This document shows, piece by piece, positions 46,339-54,903 of a stretch of DNA of 64,000 bases. The notes under the pieces were generated by a model. The model saw only the letters and a program-made list of their open reading frames with translations. It searched no databases and was not told where the DNA came from. Source of the stretch: Mycolicibacterium iranicum (GTDB lineage Bacteria; Actinomycetota; Actinomycetes; Mycobacteriales; Mycobacteriaceae); the NCBI RefSeq assembly GCF_001650495.1, contig NZ_LWCS01000001.1:372001-436000 (forward strand), read 5' to 3'. Each line of letters begins with the position of its first letter. The first letter of the stretch is position 1. The position numbers were made by a program, and so were the translations under genes.

Positions 46339-47067
46339 CTAGGAGCCGATCGGCCGGAACCCGGTGCCCGGTCGGCCCTTGGCGGCGATGTCGGCCAACT
46401 GCGTGTTGATCGACATCGTCACGGCGGGCGTGTGCAGCGGGATGAATTTGACGACGCAGGTCGGCAGGTCCTCGGAGAACGCTCCGTGGATCATGCCGAC
46501 GAGTCGGTTGTCGACGGTGACCGGCGCGCCCGAGTCGCCGGGACCTCCGCAGACCTGGTTGACGATCGTGCCGGGTTCCTGTCCGGGCCCCCAGGTGACT
46601 CCGCAGGAGTAGCCGGTGGTGCGACCGAGCTTGCAGGCCACGTCACCGAACGCCGGGTCGGGACCGAGGCCGTCGATACGGAAGCCGTTGACCTCGTTGA
46701 CAGGCGTGACCTTGGCGGGATCGAATCTGATCACCGCATAGTCGAGGATGTCGTTGCCCGCCACCATCTCCCCCACCAGGCCGGCGTTCTGCGCCCCCTC
46801 CGCGGCAACGACCGCGCCGGGGCCGCCGCAGTGTGCGGAGGTGAACCCGATCAGGTCGCCCTTGTTGTCGGTGCCGATGGCGGTCAAGGTGCACAGCGTT
46901 TCGCCGTTGACCACCAGCCCCGATCCGCCACCGAGCGGGATCGGCGACTGTGCATGCGCGGGTCCGGCGGCGAACGTGGCCGCAGCGCCCAGGCAGACGA
47001 CCACGCTCACGAGCACCGCACGAACCGTCAGCCCGAGGCGGTGGGTTCTCAAGAAGTCACTCCCCAT
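46339..47067 (-). CDS. Secreted trypsin-like serine protease (Rv3668c-like)
   Basis: A 242-aa exported S1-family protease of alpha-lytic type. The signal peptide spans about residues 1-40 (AGPAHA-QS as site). The triad is H in GFTSAHCGG, D in LDYAVIRF and S in GGPGDSGAPV. Four Cys pairs are possible (CTL, HCG, CKL/SCG and QVCG/TCV). No pro-domain is obvious, so it may be synthesised active. Convergent with the LapA-like gene, 20 nt away. Confidence 0.88.
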   Translation of the reverse strand: MGSDFLRTHRLGLTVRAVLVSVVVCLGAAATFAAGPAHAQSPIPLGGGSGLVVNGETLCTLTAIGTDNKGDLIGFTSAHCGGPGAVVAAEGAQNAGLVGEMVAGNDILDYAVIRFDPAKVTPVNEVNGFRIDGLGPDPAFGDVACKLGRTTGYSCGVTWGPGQEPGTIVNQVCGGPGDSGAPVTVDNRLVGMIHGAFSEDLPTCVVKFIPLHTPAVTMSINTQLADIAAKGRPGTGFRPIGS

Positions 47068-47200
47068 ATCCGAAACAGTGAGCGCCCGACCCGCCCAGCA
47101 AGGAACCTAGGCAGTCTATCGTCGGCCGGAATCGTTTAGGGCGACGCCACGTGGCAACATGAACGCGACCAAGGAACCACAGGCGGGAAGGAAGCTTGTC

Positions 47201-47719
47201 GTGAGCGACCGCAGGAACGGCGTGCCCAACACCGTGACGTCGATACCGCTGGTGGATCCCCACGCACCGAAGCCCGATCCGTCGATCGGCGATTTGGTCA
47301 AGGATGCGACGGCGCAGGTGTCGACTCTCGTGCGCGCCGAGGTGGAACTGGCCAAGGCGGAGATCACCCGGGATGTGAAGAAGGGCCTCACCGGCAGCGT
47401 CTTCTTCATCGCGGCTCTGGTGGTGCTGTTCTACTCGACGTTCTTCTTCTTCTTCTTCCTCGCCGAACTGCTCGACAACTGGCTGTGGAAGTGGGCCGCG
47501 TACTTGATCGTGTTCGGCATCATGGTGGTGCTCACCGGCGTGCTTGCGCTGTTCGGGTATCTGAAGGTGCGACGCATTCGTGGTCCGCAGAAGACGATCG
47601 AATCGGTCAGGGAGCTCCCGGAGGCGTTGACGCCGGGTCCTGACAAGAAGGCCGACCACAAGGCCGTAGCCACGACGGACGGTCAGTCTGCACCGCAAAA
47701 AGATCCGTCAGGCTGGTAA
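47201..47719 (+). CDS. Putative actinobacterial holin-X family protein (Rv3669-like)
   Basis: A 172-aa membrane protein with an N-terminal amphipathic segment (SIGDLVKDATAQVSTLVRAEVELAKAEI), the signature of the holin-X/DUF1469 family. Two membrane helices near 78-105 and 112-135 and a charged C-terminus follow. Family members are not known to act as holins in the cell. GTG 47201 follows GGAAGGAAG by about 7 nt and gives the recalled homologue length; 47159 is a less likely longer start. Its stop overlaps the ephE ATG by one base (TAATG). Confidence 0.83.
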   Translation: MSDRRNGVPNTVTSIPLVDPHAPKPDPSIGDLVKDATAQVSTLVRAEVELAKAEITRDVKKGLTGSVFFIAALVVLFYSTFFFFFFLAELLDNWLWKWAAYLIVFGIMVVLTGVLALFGYLKVRRIRGPQKTIESVRELPEALTPGPDKKADHKAVATTDGQSAPQKDPSGW

Positions 47720-48687
47720 TGGGTCGACCCGATCCGTCGGTTGTGCGTATCGGCGGACCGTGGCGACATCTGGATGTACACGCCAACGGGATTCGGTTCC
47801 ACGTCGTCGAAGCCGAACGCGGCGACGGCGTCGACGAGACAGTCGACCCGTCGAGGCCACTGACCGATCGTCCGCTGGTCATCCTGTTGCACGGGTTCGG
47901 CTCGTTCTGGTGGTCGTGGCGTCATCAACTCCGAGGGCTGTCGGGGGCCCGTGTGGTGGCTGTCGATCTACGCGGTTACGGCGGCAGCGACAAGCCGCCC
48001 CGCGGCTACGACGGCTGGACGCTGGCCGGTGACACCGCAGGCTTGGTGCGCGCGTTGGGCCACAACACCGCCACCCTCGTCGGCCATGCCGACGGCGGTT
48101 TGGTCTGCTGGGCCACCTCGGTGCTGCATCCTCGCGTGGTGCGTGCGATCGCTGTCGTGAGCTCCCCGCATCCCAGCGCGTTGCGGACGTCGACGCTGCG
48201 CCGGCGGGATCAGGGCCGGGCTCTGCTGCCGTGGATGCTGCGGTACCAGATGCCGGTGTGGCCCGAACGTGCGCTGACCCGCCATGACGGCGCCGAGCTG
48301 GAGCGACTGGTGCGCAGCCGTGCGAGCGCCAAGTGGCAGGCCGGCGAGGATTTCGCGGAAACCATCGCCCACATGCGCAGGGCCATTCAGATTCCGTCGG
48401 CCGCGCACTGCGCGCTGGAGTACCAGCGCTGGGCGGTGCGCAGCCAGCTTCGCAGCGAGGGCAGGCGCTTCATGCGTTCGATGCGCCGGCCCCTGGCGGT
48501 GCCGGTCCTTCATCTACGCGGCGACGCCGACCCTTATGTGCTCGCCGATCCGGTCTACCGGACGCAACGCTATGCGCCGCACGGTCGCTACGTCTCGATT
48601 GACGGCGCCGGGCATTTCGGCCACGAGGAAGCGCCTGCGGCGGTCAACGAACAACTCTCGCGATTCCTCTCCCAGGTGTACGGCTGA
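47719..48687 (+). CDS. ephE: Epoxide hydrolase, alpha/beta-hydrolase fold (EphE-like)
   Basis: A 322-aa alpha/beta hydrolase. The oxyanion motif is HGFGSFWWSW, the nucleophile elbow GHADGG with Asp as nucleophile, a late Asp lies in LRGDADPYV, and the His is in DGAGHFGHEE. The cap region is helical and basic. It resembles recalled EphE (Rv3670), which precedes marP in mycobacteria. It is coupled to the upstream holin-X gene by a TAATG overlap. Its stop directly abuts the convergent marP stop. Confidence 0.87.
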   Translation: MGRPDPSVVRIGGPWRHLDVHANGIRFHVVEAERGDGVDETVDPSRPLTDRPLVILLHGFGSFWWSWRHQLRGLSGARVVAVDLRGYGGSDKPPRGYDGWTLAGDTAGLVRALGHNTATLVGHADGGLVCWATSVLHPRVVRAIAVVSSPHPSALRTSTLRRRDQGRALLPWMLRYQMPVWPERALTRHDGAELERLVRSRASAKWQAGEDFAETIAHMRRAIQIPSAAHCALEYQRWAVRSQLRSEGRRFMRSMRRPLAVPVLHLRGDADPYVLADPVYRTQRYAPHGRYVSIDGAGHFGHEEAPAAVNEQLSRFLSQVYG

Positions 48688-49881
48688 TCAGCCGGCGCTG
48701 ATGCAGGTACCGGTGGCCACCCGCGCGACGTTGCCGACCTTGGTCATCTGCGCCGCCACCTCCTGGGAGGTGAGCACGAATCCGGTGTCGACGTCGTCGA
48801 CTGCCGCACCGAACACCACGCCGAGCACCTTGCCCTGCCGGTTGATCATCGGACCGCCCGAATTACCTTGGCGCACAGTTCCTCTGATCGTGTACACCTC
48901 GCGGGTGACGGTCGTGCTGCGGTAGATGTCGGGGCCGTTGAGCTCGATGACCTCACGGACCCGCGCCGGAGTCGCGGTGAAGTCCCCGCCACCGGGATAG
49001 CCCATGACGATGCCGTCGGTGCCGGTGGGCGCGAGCTCGTCGACGAACTGCAGCGGCGCGGACGGCAGGTTGGGCACGTCGAGGATCGAGATGTCCGCGT
49101 CGGGGTCGTACGACACGACGCCTGCGTCGTAGGTCTGGCCGTCGACCTCGACGGTCACGCTGTCGGACCCGGCGACCACGTGCGCATTGGACATGACCCG
49201 GTTGGGGGCGACGACGAACCCGGTGCCTTCCAGCACCTTCTGGCAGCTCTGGGCCACGCCGCGCACCTTGACCACGCTCGGCTGGGTGGTGCCCACGACA
49301 GCGGAGGCGGCCAGCGTGGGGTCGGGCGCGTCGACTGCGGCGACGGGCGTTGGGCCGAACGGTTTCAGAACGTCGTGCAGCCCCGCGGTCTCCCAAAGCG
49401 ACGACAGTCGGGTGGGCACCGACCGCAGCCAGCTGGGCGCCACCGCGTCGACTTCGGCGATGACCCGGGAACCCTGAACGGCGGCAGCAAGATTGGGCTG
49501 GGGCGAGGACACCAGCGCGGTGCCCAGCAGCCAGGCCGCGGTCAGCACCAGAACCAGCTGCAGCGCCACCCCGACGACCGAGTCGGCGATACGCAGACCC
49601 GGGTTGCGGATCGCGCCGCGCACGGCCCTGCCGAGGACCACACCCGCGATCTCGCCGATCACGACGAGCACCAGGATCAGGAAAAGCGTCACGAAAAGCT
49701 TCGTGCGAGGCCCGTCGAGGTGGCTGACCACGTGCGGGGCGAGCAGAATTCCGGCAGCCGCGCCGAGCACCACCCCGACGAGGGCGAGCAGCGACCCGGG
49801 CGCCCCGGACCGCCAGCCCGAGATGGCGGCGAGGAGCGCGATGGCGAGGATGGCTATGTCGAGCCACTGTGACGAATTCAT
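48688..49881 (-). CDS. marP: Membrane serine protease MarP
   Basis: A periplasmic chymotrypsin-like protease of 397 aa needed for acid resistance in mycobacteria. The N-terminal half is a CvpA-like four-helix membrane domain (residues about 5-120). The protease domain carries H in MSNAHVVAG, D in DADISILDV and S about 341 in RQGNSGGPM. Two cysteines (QSCQKV and ATGTCIS) would form the redox-sensitive disulfide known in MarP. ATG 49881 overlaps the stop of the next gene (Nudix) as ATGA, so marP is co-translated with it. Confidence 0.95.
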   Translation of the reverse strand: MNSSQWLDIAILAIALLAAISGWRSGAPGSLLALVGVVLGAAAGILLAPHVVSHLDGPRTKLFVTLFLILVLVVIGEIAGVVLGRAVRGAIRNPGLRIADSVVGVALQLVLVLTAAWLLGTALVSSPQPNLAAAVQGSRVIAEVDAVAPSWLRSVPTRLSSLWETAGLHDVLKPFGPTPVAAVDAPDPTLAASAVVGTTQPSVVKVRGVAQSCQKVLEGTGFVVAPNRVMSNAHVVAGSDSVTVEVDGQTYDAGVVSYDPDADISILDVPNLPSAPLQFVDELAPTGTDGIVMGYPGGGDFTATPARVREVIELNGPDIYRSTTVTREVYTIRGTVRQGNSGGPMINRQGKVLGVVFGAAVDDVDTGFVLTSQEVAAQMTKVGNVARVATGTCISAG

Positions 49882-50660
49882 CGTTGCGCATCACCGTAGC
49901 TGCCCTCGGCGTCGAGTAACGCCATTGCATCGCCCAGTTCGTACAGTTTGTCGGTTTCCCACGGCACCGCCCAGCCCGCGACGTCGAGCATCGCCGCGAT
50001 CACCTGGCCCGTGAAACCCCACACCAGCATCTCGTTCAGCAGGAACGCCGGCCCGGCCGACCGTCGCGTGTTCTCGCTGCGGTACACCATGATCCGGTTC
50101 TCCGGGTTGACGAACGCGCGCACCGGGACCCGGGCGACGTGTGCTGTCTCGCGTTCGTCGACGACGGCCACCGGGCCCGGATCGGGTGAGTACGCAAGCA
50201 CGGGCACCACGTGGAATCCCGACGGCGGGATGAACATCTTCTCCAAGGTCGCCAGCGGCCGCAGCCGGCTCGCCTCGATACCCGTCTCCTCTGTGGCCTC
50301 CCGCATCGCGGTGTGCACAGGGCTTTCGTCGTCGGGATCCGCGGCGCCGCCGGGGAAGGCGGCTTGCCCGGCGTGATGCCGCAGCGTCGACGCGCGGACG
50401 GTGACCAGCAGGTCGGCATCCTCGGGGAGCGTCCCGCGCGCTCCGTCGCCCGGCCCGGAGAACAACACGAGCACGGCGGCATCACGGCGGGCGCCGGTCA
50501 CCGCGGCGGTGGTGTTGGCTGCGGTCAGCGCCGCGAGCACCTCGGCGGGGACCCGACGACGGTAGGCGGCCTTGACGGCCCCGGGCTGGTCGACCAACGG
50601 TGCAAGCCAGGGCGGGGCCGCGGACGCAGACAGCTCACCTTCTCGGCAATCCCAGCTCAC
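49878..50660 (-). CDS. Nudix hydrolase, CoA-pyrophosphatase-like (Rv3672c)
   Basis: A 260-aa Nudix protein. The Nudix box is GGAADPDDESPVHTAMREATEETGI, where REATEE carries the metal-binding glutamates. The Asp-rich start matches CoA pyrophosphatases rather than the strict GX5E pattern. A second signature is GTLPEDADLLVTVRAS. It may hydrolyse CoA or related dinucleotides. Its GTG start (50660) overlaps the thioredoxin stop as GTGA. It belongs to the nth-thioredoxin-Nudix-marP run. Confidence 0.86.
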   Translation of the reverse strand: MSWDCREGELSASAAPPWLAPLVDQPGAVKAAYRRRVPAEVLAALTAANTTAAVTGARRDAAVLVLFSGPGDGARGTLPEDADLLVTVRASTLRHHAGQAAFPGGAADPDDESPVHTAMREATEETGIEASRLRPLATLEKMFIPPSGFHVVPVLAYSPDPGPVAVVDERETAHVARVPVRAFVNPENRIMVYRSENTRRSAGPAFLLNEMLVWGFTGQVIAAMLDVAGWAVPWETDKLYELGDAMALLDAEGSYGDAQR

Positions 50661-51304
50661 GCCACTCCAATCTTCGCGTCGACGGCCGCGGCGATCTCGT
50701 CGGCAGTCGCGAACGACCGGGGCAGGATCTCGGCAACGCTACCGTCGGCGCGCAGCACCACCGTCGCAGGCATCACGTTGGGCACCTCCAGTGCAGCGGC
50801 AATGGCGCGGCGCCCGTCCTGCACAGTCGGCAGGTGCACGCCGAGCTCGGCCATCCTGAGCAACGCGGCCGTCTCGTTCTCGTCCTGATGCACCGTCAGC
50901 ACGAGCACTTTCGACCCGACACGTCGCTGATATTCGGCCATGGCCGGGAGTTCGTCGGCGCACGGCCCACACCAGTAGGCCCACAGGTTGAGCACCGCGG
51001 GACGGCCGGCGAGCGCCTCGGCGATGTCGACTCGCGAGCCGTCCCCCACGCATTCGAGCTCGATGCCGCGCAACGCCCCCGGACCCGGCCCGGCGCCGGG
51101 TCTCGGACATGGTTGCAGCTGCGCCTCGGCTCGCGGGCCTGCGAGAGCCTCGGCGGTGTCGGCATCGCGGCGGTCACGCGCGAAGACCGACTCCTGTCGC
51201 CCTGAGGGCGCGGATGGCTCGTCCCCGAGCTCCGCGTACAGCGCGACACCGAGCGCGATGAGGATCACCAACGCCACAATGCTCCAGCGGGCCGACGCGC
51301 TCAC
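50657..51304 (-). CDS. Membrane-anchored thioredoxin-like protein (TlpA/ResA type, Rv3673c)
   Basis: A 215-aa extracytoplasmic redox protein. One N-terminal helix (ARWSIVALVILIALGVALYAEL) is followed by a linker and a thioredoxin fold with the active site WAYWCGPCADELP and a cis-Pro near VMPATVVL. An extra cysteine pair (QPCPRP, ELECVG) lies before the active site. It may keep MarP-type disulfides or cytochrome maturation partners in the right state; this is inference from order. GTG 51304 lies 5 nt downstream of the nth stop. Confidence 0.85.
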   Translation of the reverse strand: MSASARWSIVALVILIALGVALYAELGDEPSAPSGRQESVFARDRRDADTAEALAGPRAEAQLQPCPRPGAGPGPGALRGIELECVGDGSRVDIAEALAGRPAVLNLWAYWCGPCADELPAMAEYQRRVGSKVLVLTVHQDENETAALLRMAELGVHLPTVQDGRRAIAAALEVPNVMPATVVLRADGSVAEILPRSFATADEIAAAVDAKIGVA

Positions 51305-51309
51305 GGGCT

Positions 51310-52107
51310 CTAAAGCCCGGCCAGCGCCAGCAGATGCTCGGTCTCGGGGCCTTTGACCAGCGGTGCGGCGATCAGCGGGTCGGTCGGCCCTGCGCCGTAG
51401 GACGGGCAGTCCTTGGCGAGCACACAGACACCGCAGGCGGGTTTGCGTGCGTGGCACACCCGCCGCCCATGAAAAATGACCCGATGACTCAATAGCGTCC
51501 ACTCGCTGCGCTCGATGAGGTCGCCGACGATGTGTTCGACCTTGACGGGATCTTCCTCGGACGTCCACCGCCAGCGCCGCACCAGCCTGCCGAAGTGGGT
51601 GTCGACGGTGATGCCGGGGATGTCGAAGGCGTTGCCGAGGATGACGTTGGCGGTCTTGCGGCCGATTCCCGGAAGCGTGACGAGCTCGTCGAGTGTGCGG
51701 GGCACCTCGCCGTCGAATCGTTCCTCCAGCGCCTGCCCGAGCCCGATGAGCGAATTCGCCTTGTTGCGGTAGAACCCGGTGGGACGGATGAGCTCCTCGA
51801 GTTCGGTCCGGTCGGCGGTGGCGTAGTCCCGTGCGGTGCGGTACTTGGCGAACAACGCCGGCGTCGTCATGTTCACTCGCACGTCCGTGCACTGGGCCGA
51901 CAGGATGGTCGCCACCGCGAGTTCGAGTGGGGTGGTGAAGTCCAGCTCGCAGTACACATGCGGAAACGCTTGTGCGAGAGTCCGGTTCATTCGGCGGGCG
52001 CGACGGACGAGACCCAGAGGGGTCTCTTTGTCCCACTTGGCAGAAGACGCGCGGCGGGGTGCTTTGGCCACGCCCCGGCCCGCGGCCGACGATCCACTCA
52101 CGGTCAC
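51310..52107 (-). CDS. nth: Endonuclease III (DNA glycosylase/AP lyase)
   Basis: Base-excision repair enzyme of 265 aa for oxidised pyrimidines. The helix-hairpin-helix [13 protein letters not shown] carries the catalytic Lys, the Asp is in VDTHFGRLV, and the 4Fe-4S cluster ligands are C-x6-C-x2-C-x5-C ([17 protein letters not shown]). GTG 52107 gives about 40 extra N-terminal residues; GTG 52101 and the later ATG of [10 protein letters not shown] are alternatives. First gene of the nth-thioredoxin-Nudix-marP run. Confidence 0.94.
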   Translation of the reverse strand: MTVSGSSAAGRGVAKAPRRASSAKWDKETPLGLVRRARRMNRTLAQAFPHVYCELDFTTPLELAVATILSAQCTDVRVNMTTPALFAKYRTARDYATADRTELEELIRPTGFYRNKANSLIGLGQALEERFDGEVPRTLDELVTLPGIGRKTANVILGNAFDIPGITVDTHFGRLVRRWRWTSEEDPVKVEHIVGDLIERSEWTLLSHRVIFHGRRVCHARKPACGVCVLAKDCPSYGAGPTDPLIAAPLVKGPETEHLLALAGL

Positions 52108-52212
52108 CAGGCCAGCGTACTGACGAACACCGACACTCCCGGCTGTGGATCGGTCCTTAACGTGGACCTTTCGTGATCCCAACGAGATCTTGGCCGTGTT
52201 TACTTCGTCCTT

Positions 52213-52545
52213 GTGTCGTGGTTGCTCGTCGCGCTCATACCGGGTTTGTTGATGTTGGCGACCCTCGGGCTCGAGCGCGTCGAGTCGGGCCTGCGGCACG
52301 ACACGATCACACCGGCCGACGTGGATCAATTTCTCGAACAGGCCGAGGCTGGACACGCCGCCGGGCTCGCCCACTCCCGGGCGGTGCACGCGCCGCACGC
52401 CGTCGATCGACGTGTCGACGGGCAGGACGCACCCGCCCGCGACGTCATCCAGCCGCTCTCGGCACGGGGTTTGCCGACACACGAGTATCTCCAGCACCTC
52501 GCGAATACTCAGTTTCGGCAGACCCGGCATGCCAATCGTGTGTAG
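52213..52545 (+). CDS. Small membrane-anchored protein (Rv3675-like)
   Basis: A 110-aa protein with one N-terminal helix ([19 protein letters not shown]), followed by a helical, His-rich soluble part ([21 protein letters not shown]) and ending [20 protein letters not shown]. The function is unknown; the position upstream of crp is conserved. GTG 52213 lacks a clear ribosome-binding site and may be translated from a leaderless transcript. A TAGCGTG/CACGCTA inverted repeat (52543-52563) overlaps its stop. Confidence 0.68.
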   Translation: MSWLLVALIPGLLMLATLGLERVESGLRHDTITPADVDQFLEQAEAGHAAGLAHSRAVHAPHAVDRRVDGQDAPARDVIQPLSARGLPTHEYLQHLANTQFRQTRHANRV

Positions 52546-52668
52546 CGTGGGCTGGTCACGCTAGGGGTCTCCTCGTCGGCAACGTCGGCGACGGCGTACC
52601 TCTAGACTGACCGGGCGATCTTTCGAGGTCGTCATTTGTCTGACAACCGAACGCTTTTAAGGGGCAAC

Positions 52669-53343
52669 GTGGACGAGATCCTGGCCAGGGCCGGAATCTT
52701 CCAGGGCGTGGAACCCAGCGCAGTCTCCGCGCTGACCAAGCAACTGCAGCCCGTCGACTTTCCCCGTGGACACACCGTGTTCGCCGAGGGTGAGCCCGGC
52801 GACCGCCTGTACATCATCATCTCGGGCAAGGTGAAGATCGGCCGGCGTTCGCCGGACGGTCGGGAGAACCTGCTGACGATCATGGGTCCGTCGGACATGT
52901 TCGGCGAGCTGTCGATCTTCGATCCCGGCCCGCGGACGTCGAGCGCCACCACCATCACCGAGGTCCGCGCCGTGTCCATGGATCGTGAAGCGCTGCGGGC
53001 ATGGATCGCCGATCGCCCCGAGATCGCCGAGCAGCTGCTGCGCGTGCTGGCCCGTCGCCTTCGCCGCACCAACAACAACCTCGCGGACCTGATCTTCACC
53101 GACGTGCCCGGCCGCGTCGCCAAACAGCTGCTGCAACTGGCTCAGCGCTTCGGCACCCAGGAGGGCGGCGCGCTGCGGGTGACGCACGACCTGACTCAGG
53201 AGGAGATCGCTCAGCTCGTCGGGGCGTCCCGGGAGACCGTCAACAAGGCGCTCGCCGATTTCGCCCACCGTGGCTGGATCCGCCTGGAGGGCAAGAGCGT
53301 GCTGATCTCCGACTCCGAACGCCTGGCGCGCCGCGCACGCTAG
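52669..53343 (+). CDS. crp: cAMP receptor protein (CRP)
   Basis: Global transcription regulator of 224 aa. The N-terminal cyclic-nucleotide domain has [21 protein letters not shown] and the phosphate-binding cassette [18 protein letters not shown]. The C-terminal helix-turn-helix is [24 protein letters not shown] 52669 sits after AAGGGG and reproduces the length of M. tuberculosis Rv3676. The in-frame TTG 52636 would add 11 residues. The mycobacterial protein binds TGTGA-N6-TCACA sites with weak dependence on cAMP. Confidence 0.97.
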   Translation: MDEILARAGIFQGVEPSAVSALTKQLQPVDFPRGHTVFAEGEPGDRLYIIISGKVKIGRRSPDGRENLLTIMGPSDMFGELSIFDPGPRTSSATTITEVRAVSMDREALRAWIADRPEIAEQLLRVLARRLRRTNNNLADLIFTDVPGRVAKQLLQLAQRFGTQEGGALRVTHDLTQEEIAQLVGASRETVNKALADFAHRGWIRLEGKSVLISDSERLARRAR

Positions 53344-53350
53344 CGATTTC

Positions 53351-53387
53351 GGCGTGCTGGGTTGCGCTCAGCGCTACTGAGCACGCC
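53351..53387. terminator. Bidirectional hairpin between crp and the convergent MBL gene
   Basis: An 8-bp perfect inverted repeat GGCGTGCT (53351-53358) / AGCACGCC (53380-53387) encloses smaller pairing. It lies 8 nt after the crp stop and 9 nt beyond the stop of the convergent gene. Confidence 0.6.
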
Positions 53388-53395
53388 CAAAACGC

Positions 53396-54169
53396 TCAGC
53401 GCCGTAGGTAGTCGAGCTGGGCCTGCACCGACGATTCGGCTGCGTCCCATAGCTTTTCGTCGACATCGATGTAGACGTGCTCGACGATCTGGCGTGCGTT
53501 CGCGTCCTCCCCGAGGTCGCGCAGGGCTGCGCGTATCTGGTCGAGCCGGTCCTCGCGATGCGCGAGATAGGTGTCGCTGACGGCCACCATGTCGTCGAGT
53601 TCGGGGCCGTGGCCGGGCAGCACTGTGCGGTGCCCGAGTCCGCGCAGCCGGCGCAGCGATTCGAGGTAGTCACCGAGGTCGCCGTCTTCTTGGTCGATGA
53701 CGGTCGTGCCGCGCCCAAGGATGGTGTCCGCGGTCAACACGGCCTCGTCCACCAGGAAGGACACCGAGTCGGCGGTGTGCCCGGGTGTCGCCATCACGGT
53801 GATCTTCACACCCGCCGCATCGATGACTTCCCCGTCGGTCAGCGATCCGCCGAGTCCGCGCTGAAACCCGCTGCCCACCGAGCGGACGACCGCTCCGGTC
53901 AGGTCCACCATCCGGTCGATTCCGCCCGTGTGGTCGGTATGCCGGTGACTGATCAGGACGAGCGGTATCGGGCCGAGCGCGGCCAGACGCTCGATGTGTT
54001 CGTCCTTATCGTCGGGCCCGGGGTCGATGACGACCATCTCGTCGGTGCCCGGACCGCGCAGCACCCAGGTGTTGGTGCCTTCCAACGTGAGCAACCCCGG
54101 GTTCTCGCACAGCAGCACCGACGCGGTGTCGGTCACCGGCCGCAGCAGTCCGTACGCGGGGTGCTCCAC
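53396..54169 (-). CDS. MBL-fold hydrolase (Rv3677c-like, glyoxalase II/LACTB2 type)
   Basis: A 257-aa metallo-beta-lactamase-fold enzyme. The metal motif is LISHRHTDHTGGID, followed by ATPGHTADSVSF, VLTADTILGRG and LPGHGPEL, all canonical ligands. The NTWVLRGPGTDEMVVIDPGP opening and the C-terminal winged-helix-like region resemble LACTB2/hydroxyacylglutathione hydrolases. The physiological substrate is unknown. It starts GTG 54169, 7 nt after the RidA-like stop. Confidence 0.87.
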   Translation of the reverse strand: MEHPAYGLLRPVTDTASVLLCENPGLLTLEGTNTWVLRGPGTDEMVVIDPGPDDKDEHIERLAALGPIPLVLISHRHTDHTGGIDRMVDLTGAVVRSVGSGFQRGLGGSLTDGEVIDAAGVKITVMATPGHTADSVSFLVDEAVLTADTILGRGTTVIDQEDGDLGDYLESLRRLRGLGHRTVLPGHGPELDDMVAVSDTYLAHREDRLDQIRAALRDLGEDANARQIVEHVYIDVDEKLWDAAESSVQAQLDYLRR

Positions 54170-54176
54170 CGACGCC

Positions 54177-54671
54177 CTAGCCGATCTCCGCGATGACTTC
54201 TACTTCCACCGGTGCATTGCGCGGCAACTCCGACACCCCGACCGCCGAGCGGGCATGCGCACCGGCGTCGCCGAAGATCTCTCCGAACAGCTCCGAAGCA
54301 CCGTTGATGACGCCGGGCTGACCGTCGAAGCCGGGTGCGGACGCCACGAATCCGACGACCTTGACCACCTTGACGACGGAGTCGATGCCGACGAGCGCGT
54401 CGATCGCCGCCAACGCGTTGAGCGCGCACTGACGCGCCAACGCCTTGGCATCTTCGGCGGGCACCCCGGCGCCGACCTTGCCGGTCGCCAGCAGGGTGCC
54501 GTTGTGAATCGGCAGTTGGCCGGCGGTGTAGACGAGATTCCCGGTGCGCGTCGCGGGAACGTAAGCCGCCAAGGGCGCCACCACCTGCGGCAACTCGATA
54601 CCCAGCTCGGTCAGTCGGGCCGACCAGTGTCCATTCCCCGGGTCGCTTCGCTCCTGCCCGCCGGCAGTCAC
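54177..54671 (-). CDS. RidA-family (YjgF/YER057c/UK114) protein
   Basis: A 164-aa protein of the reactive-enamine deaminase family. It shows LVYTAGQLPIHNG, the central LNALAAIDALVGIDSVVKVVKV and the C-terminal ARSAVGVSELPRNAPVEVEV, but the catalytic Arg usually written as R-x-A-V lies in ARSAVGV. The first 17 residues (TAGGQERSDPGNGH) come from a dispersed 34-nt repeat rather than the fold, so an N-terminal extension has been acquired. GTG 54671 overlaps the upstream DUF4177 stop as GTGA. Confidence 0.85.
   Translation of the reverse strand: MTAGGQERSDPGNGHWSARLTELGIELPQVVAPLAAYVPATRTGNLVYTAGQLPIHNGTLLATGKVGAGVPAEDAKALARQCALNALAAIDALVGIDSVVKVVKVVGFVASAPGFDGQPGVINGASELFGEIFGDAGAHARSAVGVSELPRNAPVEVEVIAEIG
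54632..54665 (-). repeat. Dispersed 34-nt repeat, copy 2 (N-terminus of RidA gene)
   Basis: Matches 31 of 34 positions of 9553-9586 and is read in the same frame. Here it supplies the extreme N-terminus of the RidA-like protein. Confidence 0.6.
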
Positions 54672-54829
54672 TTGGCTCGCTTCAGATACGCGACGTGCTG
54701 CTCGCCGGTGGGTCCGGGCAGGACCGAGACGAGTTCCCAGCCGTCCTCGCCCCACTGGTCGAGGATCTGCTTGGTCGCGTGGGTCAGCAGCGGAACGGTG
54801 GCGTATTCCCATTTGTTCGCTTCACTCAC
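54668..54829 (-). CDS. Short DUF4177-like protein (Rv3678A-like)
   Basis: A 53-aa protein read from GTG 54829, starting SEANKWEYATVPLL. Residues QWGEDGWELVSVLPG match the W-x-W-E-L-V core of DUF4177 proteins, which often serve as small adaptor-like beta proteins, and the end is HVAYLKRAK. Its TGA overlaps the RidA start as GTGA, so the two are coupled. It is below the usual length cut-off and easy to miss. It has an AGGTGG-like ribosome-binding region upstream. Confidence 0.83.
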   Translation of the reverse strand: MSEANKWEYATVPLLTHATKQILDQWGEDGWELVSVLPGPTGEQHVAYLKRAK

Positions 54830-54903
54830 GCTGCCCACCTCGTCTGTTCGGTCATGCGGCTGAGCTTATCCGGCCGTCGAGCTGCTATGGCTAGCATGCT
54901 GGA

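Noticed and set aside
47440..47462. Long TTC run in the holin-X gene as a phase-variable tract
   Set aside because: It encodes a run of Phe in the first membrane helix; triplet changes would not shift the frame, and no evidence for variation is visible.
48868..49872. 334-codon plus-strand frame
   Set aside because: Mirror of marP, rich in Arg/Asp/His without a domain.
52543..52563. TAGCGTG/CACGCTA palindrome upstream of crp as a CRP autoregulatory site
   Set aside because: Half-site spacing does not fit TGTGA-N6-TCACA; more likely a hairpin at the end of the Rv3675-like gene.
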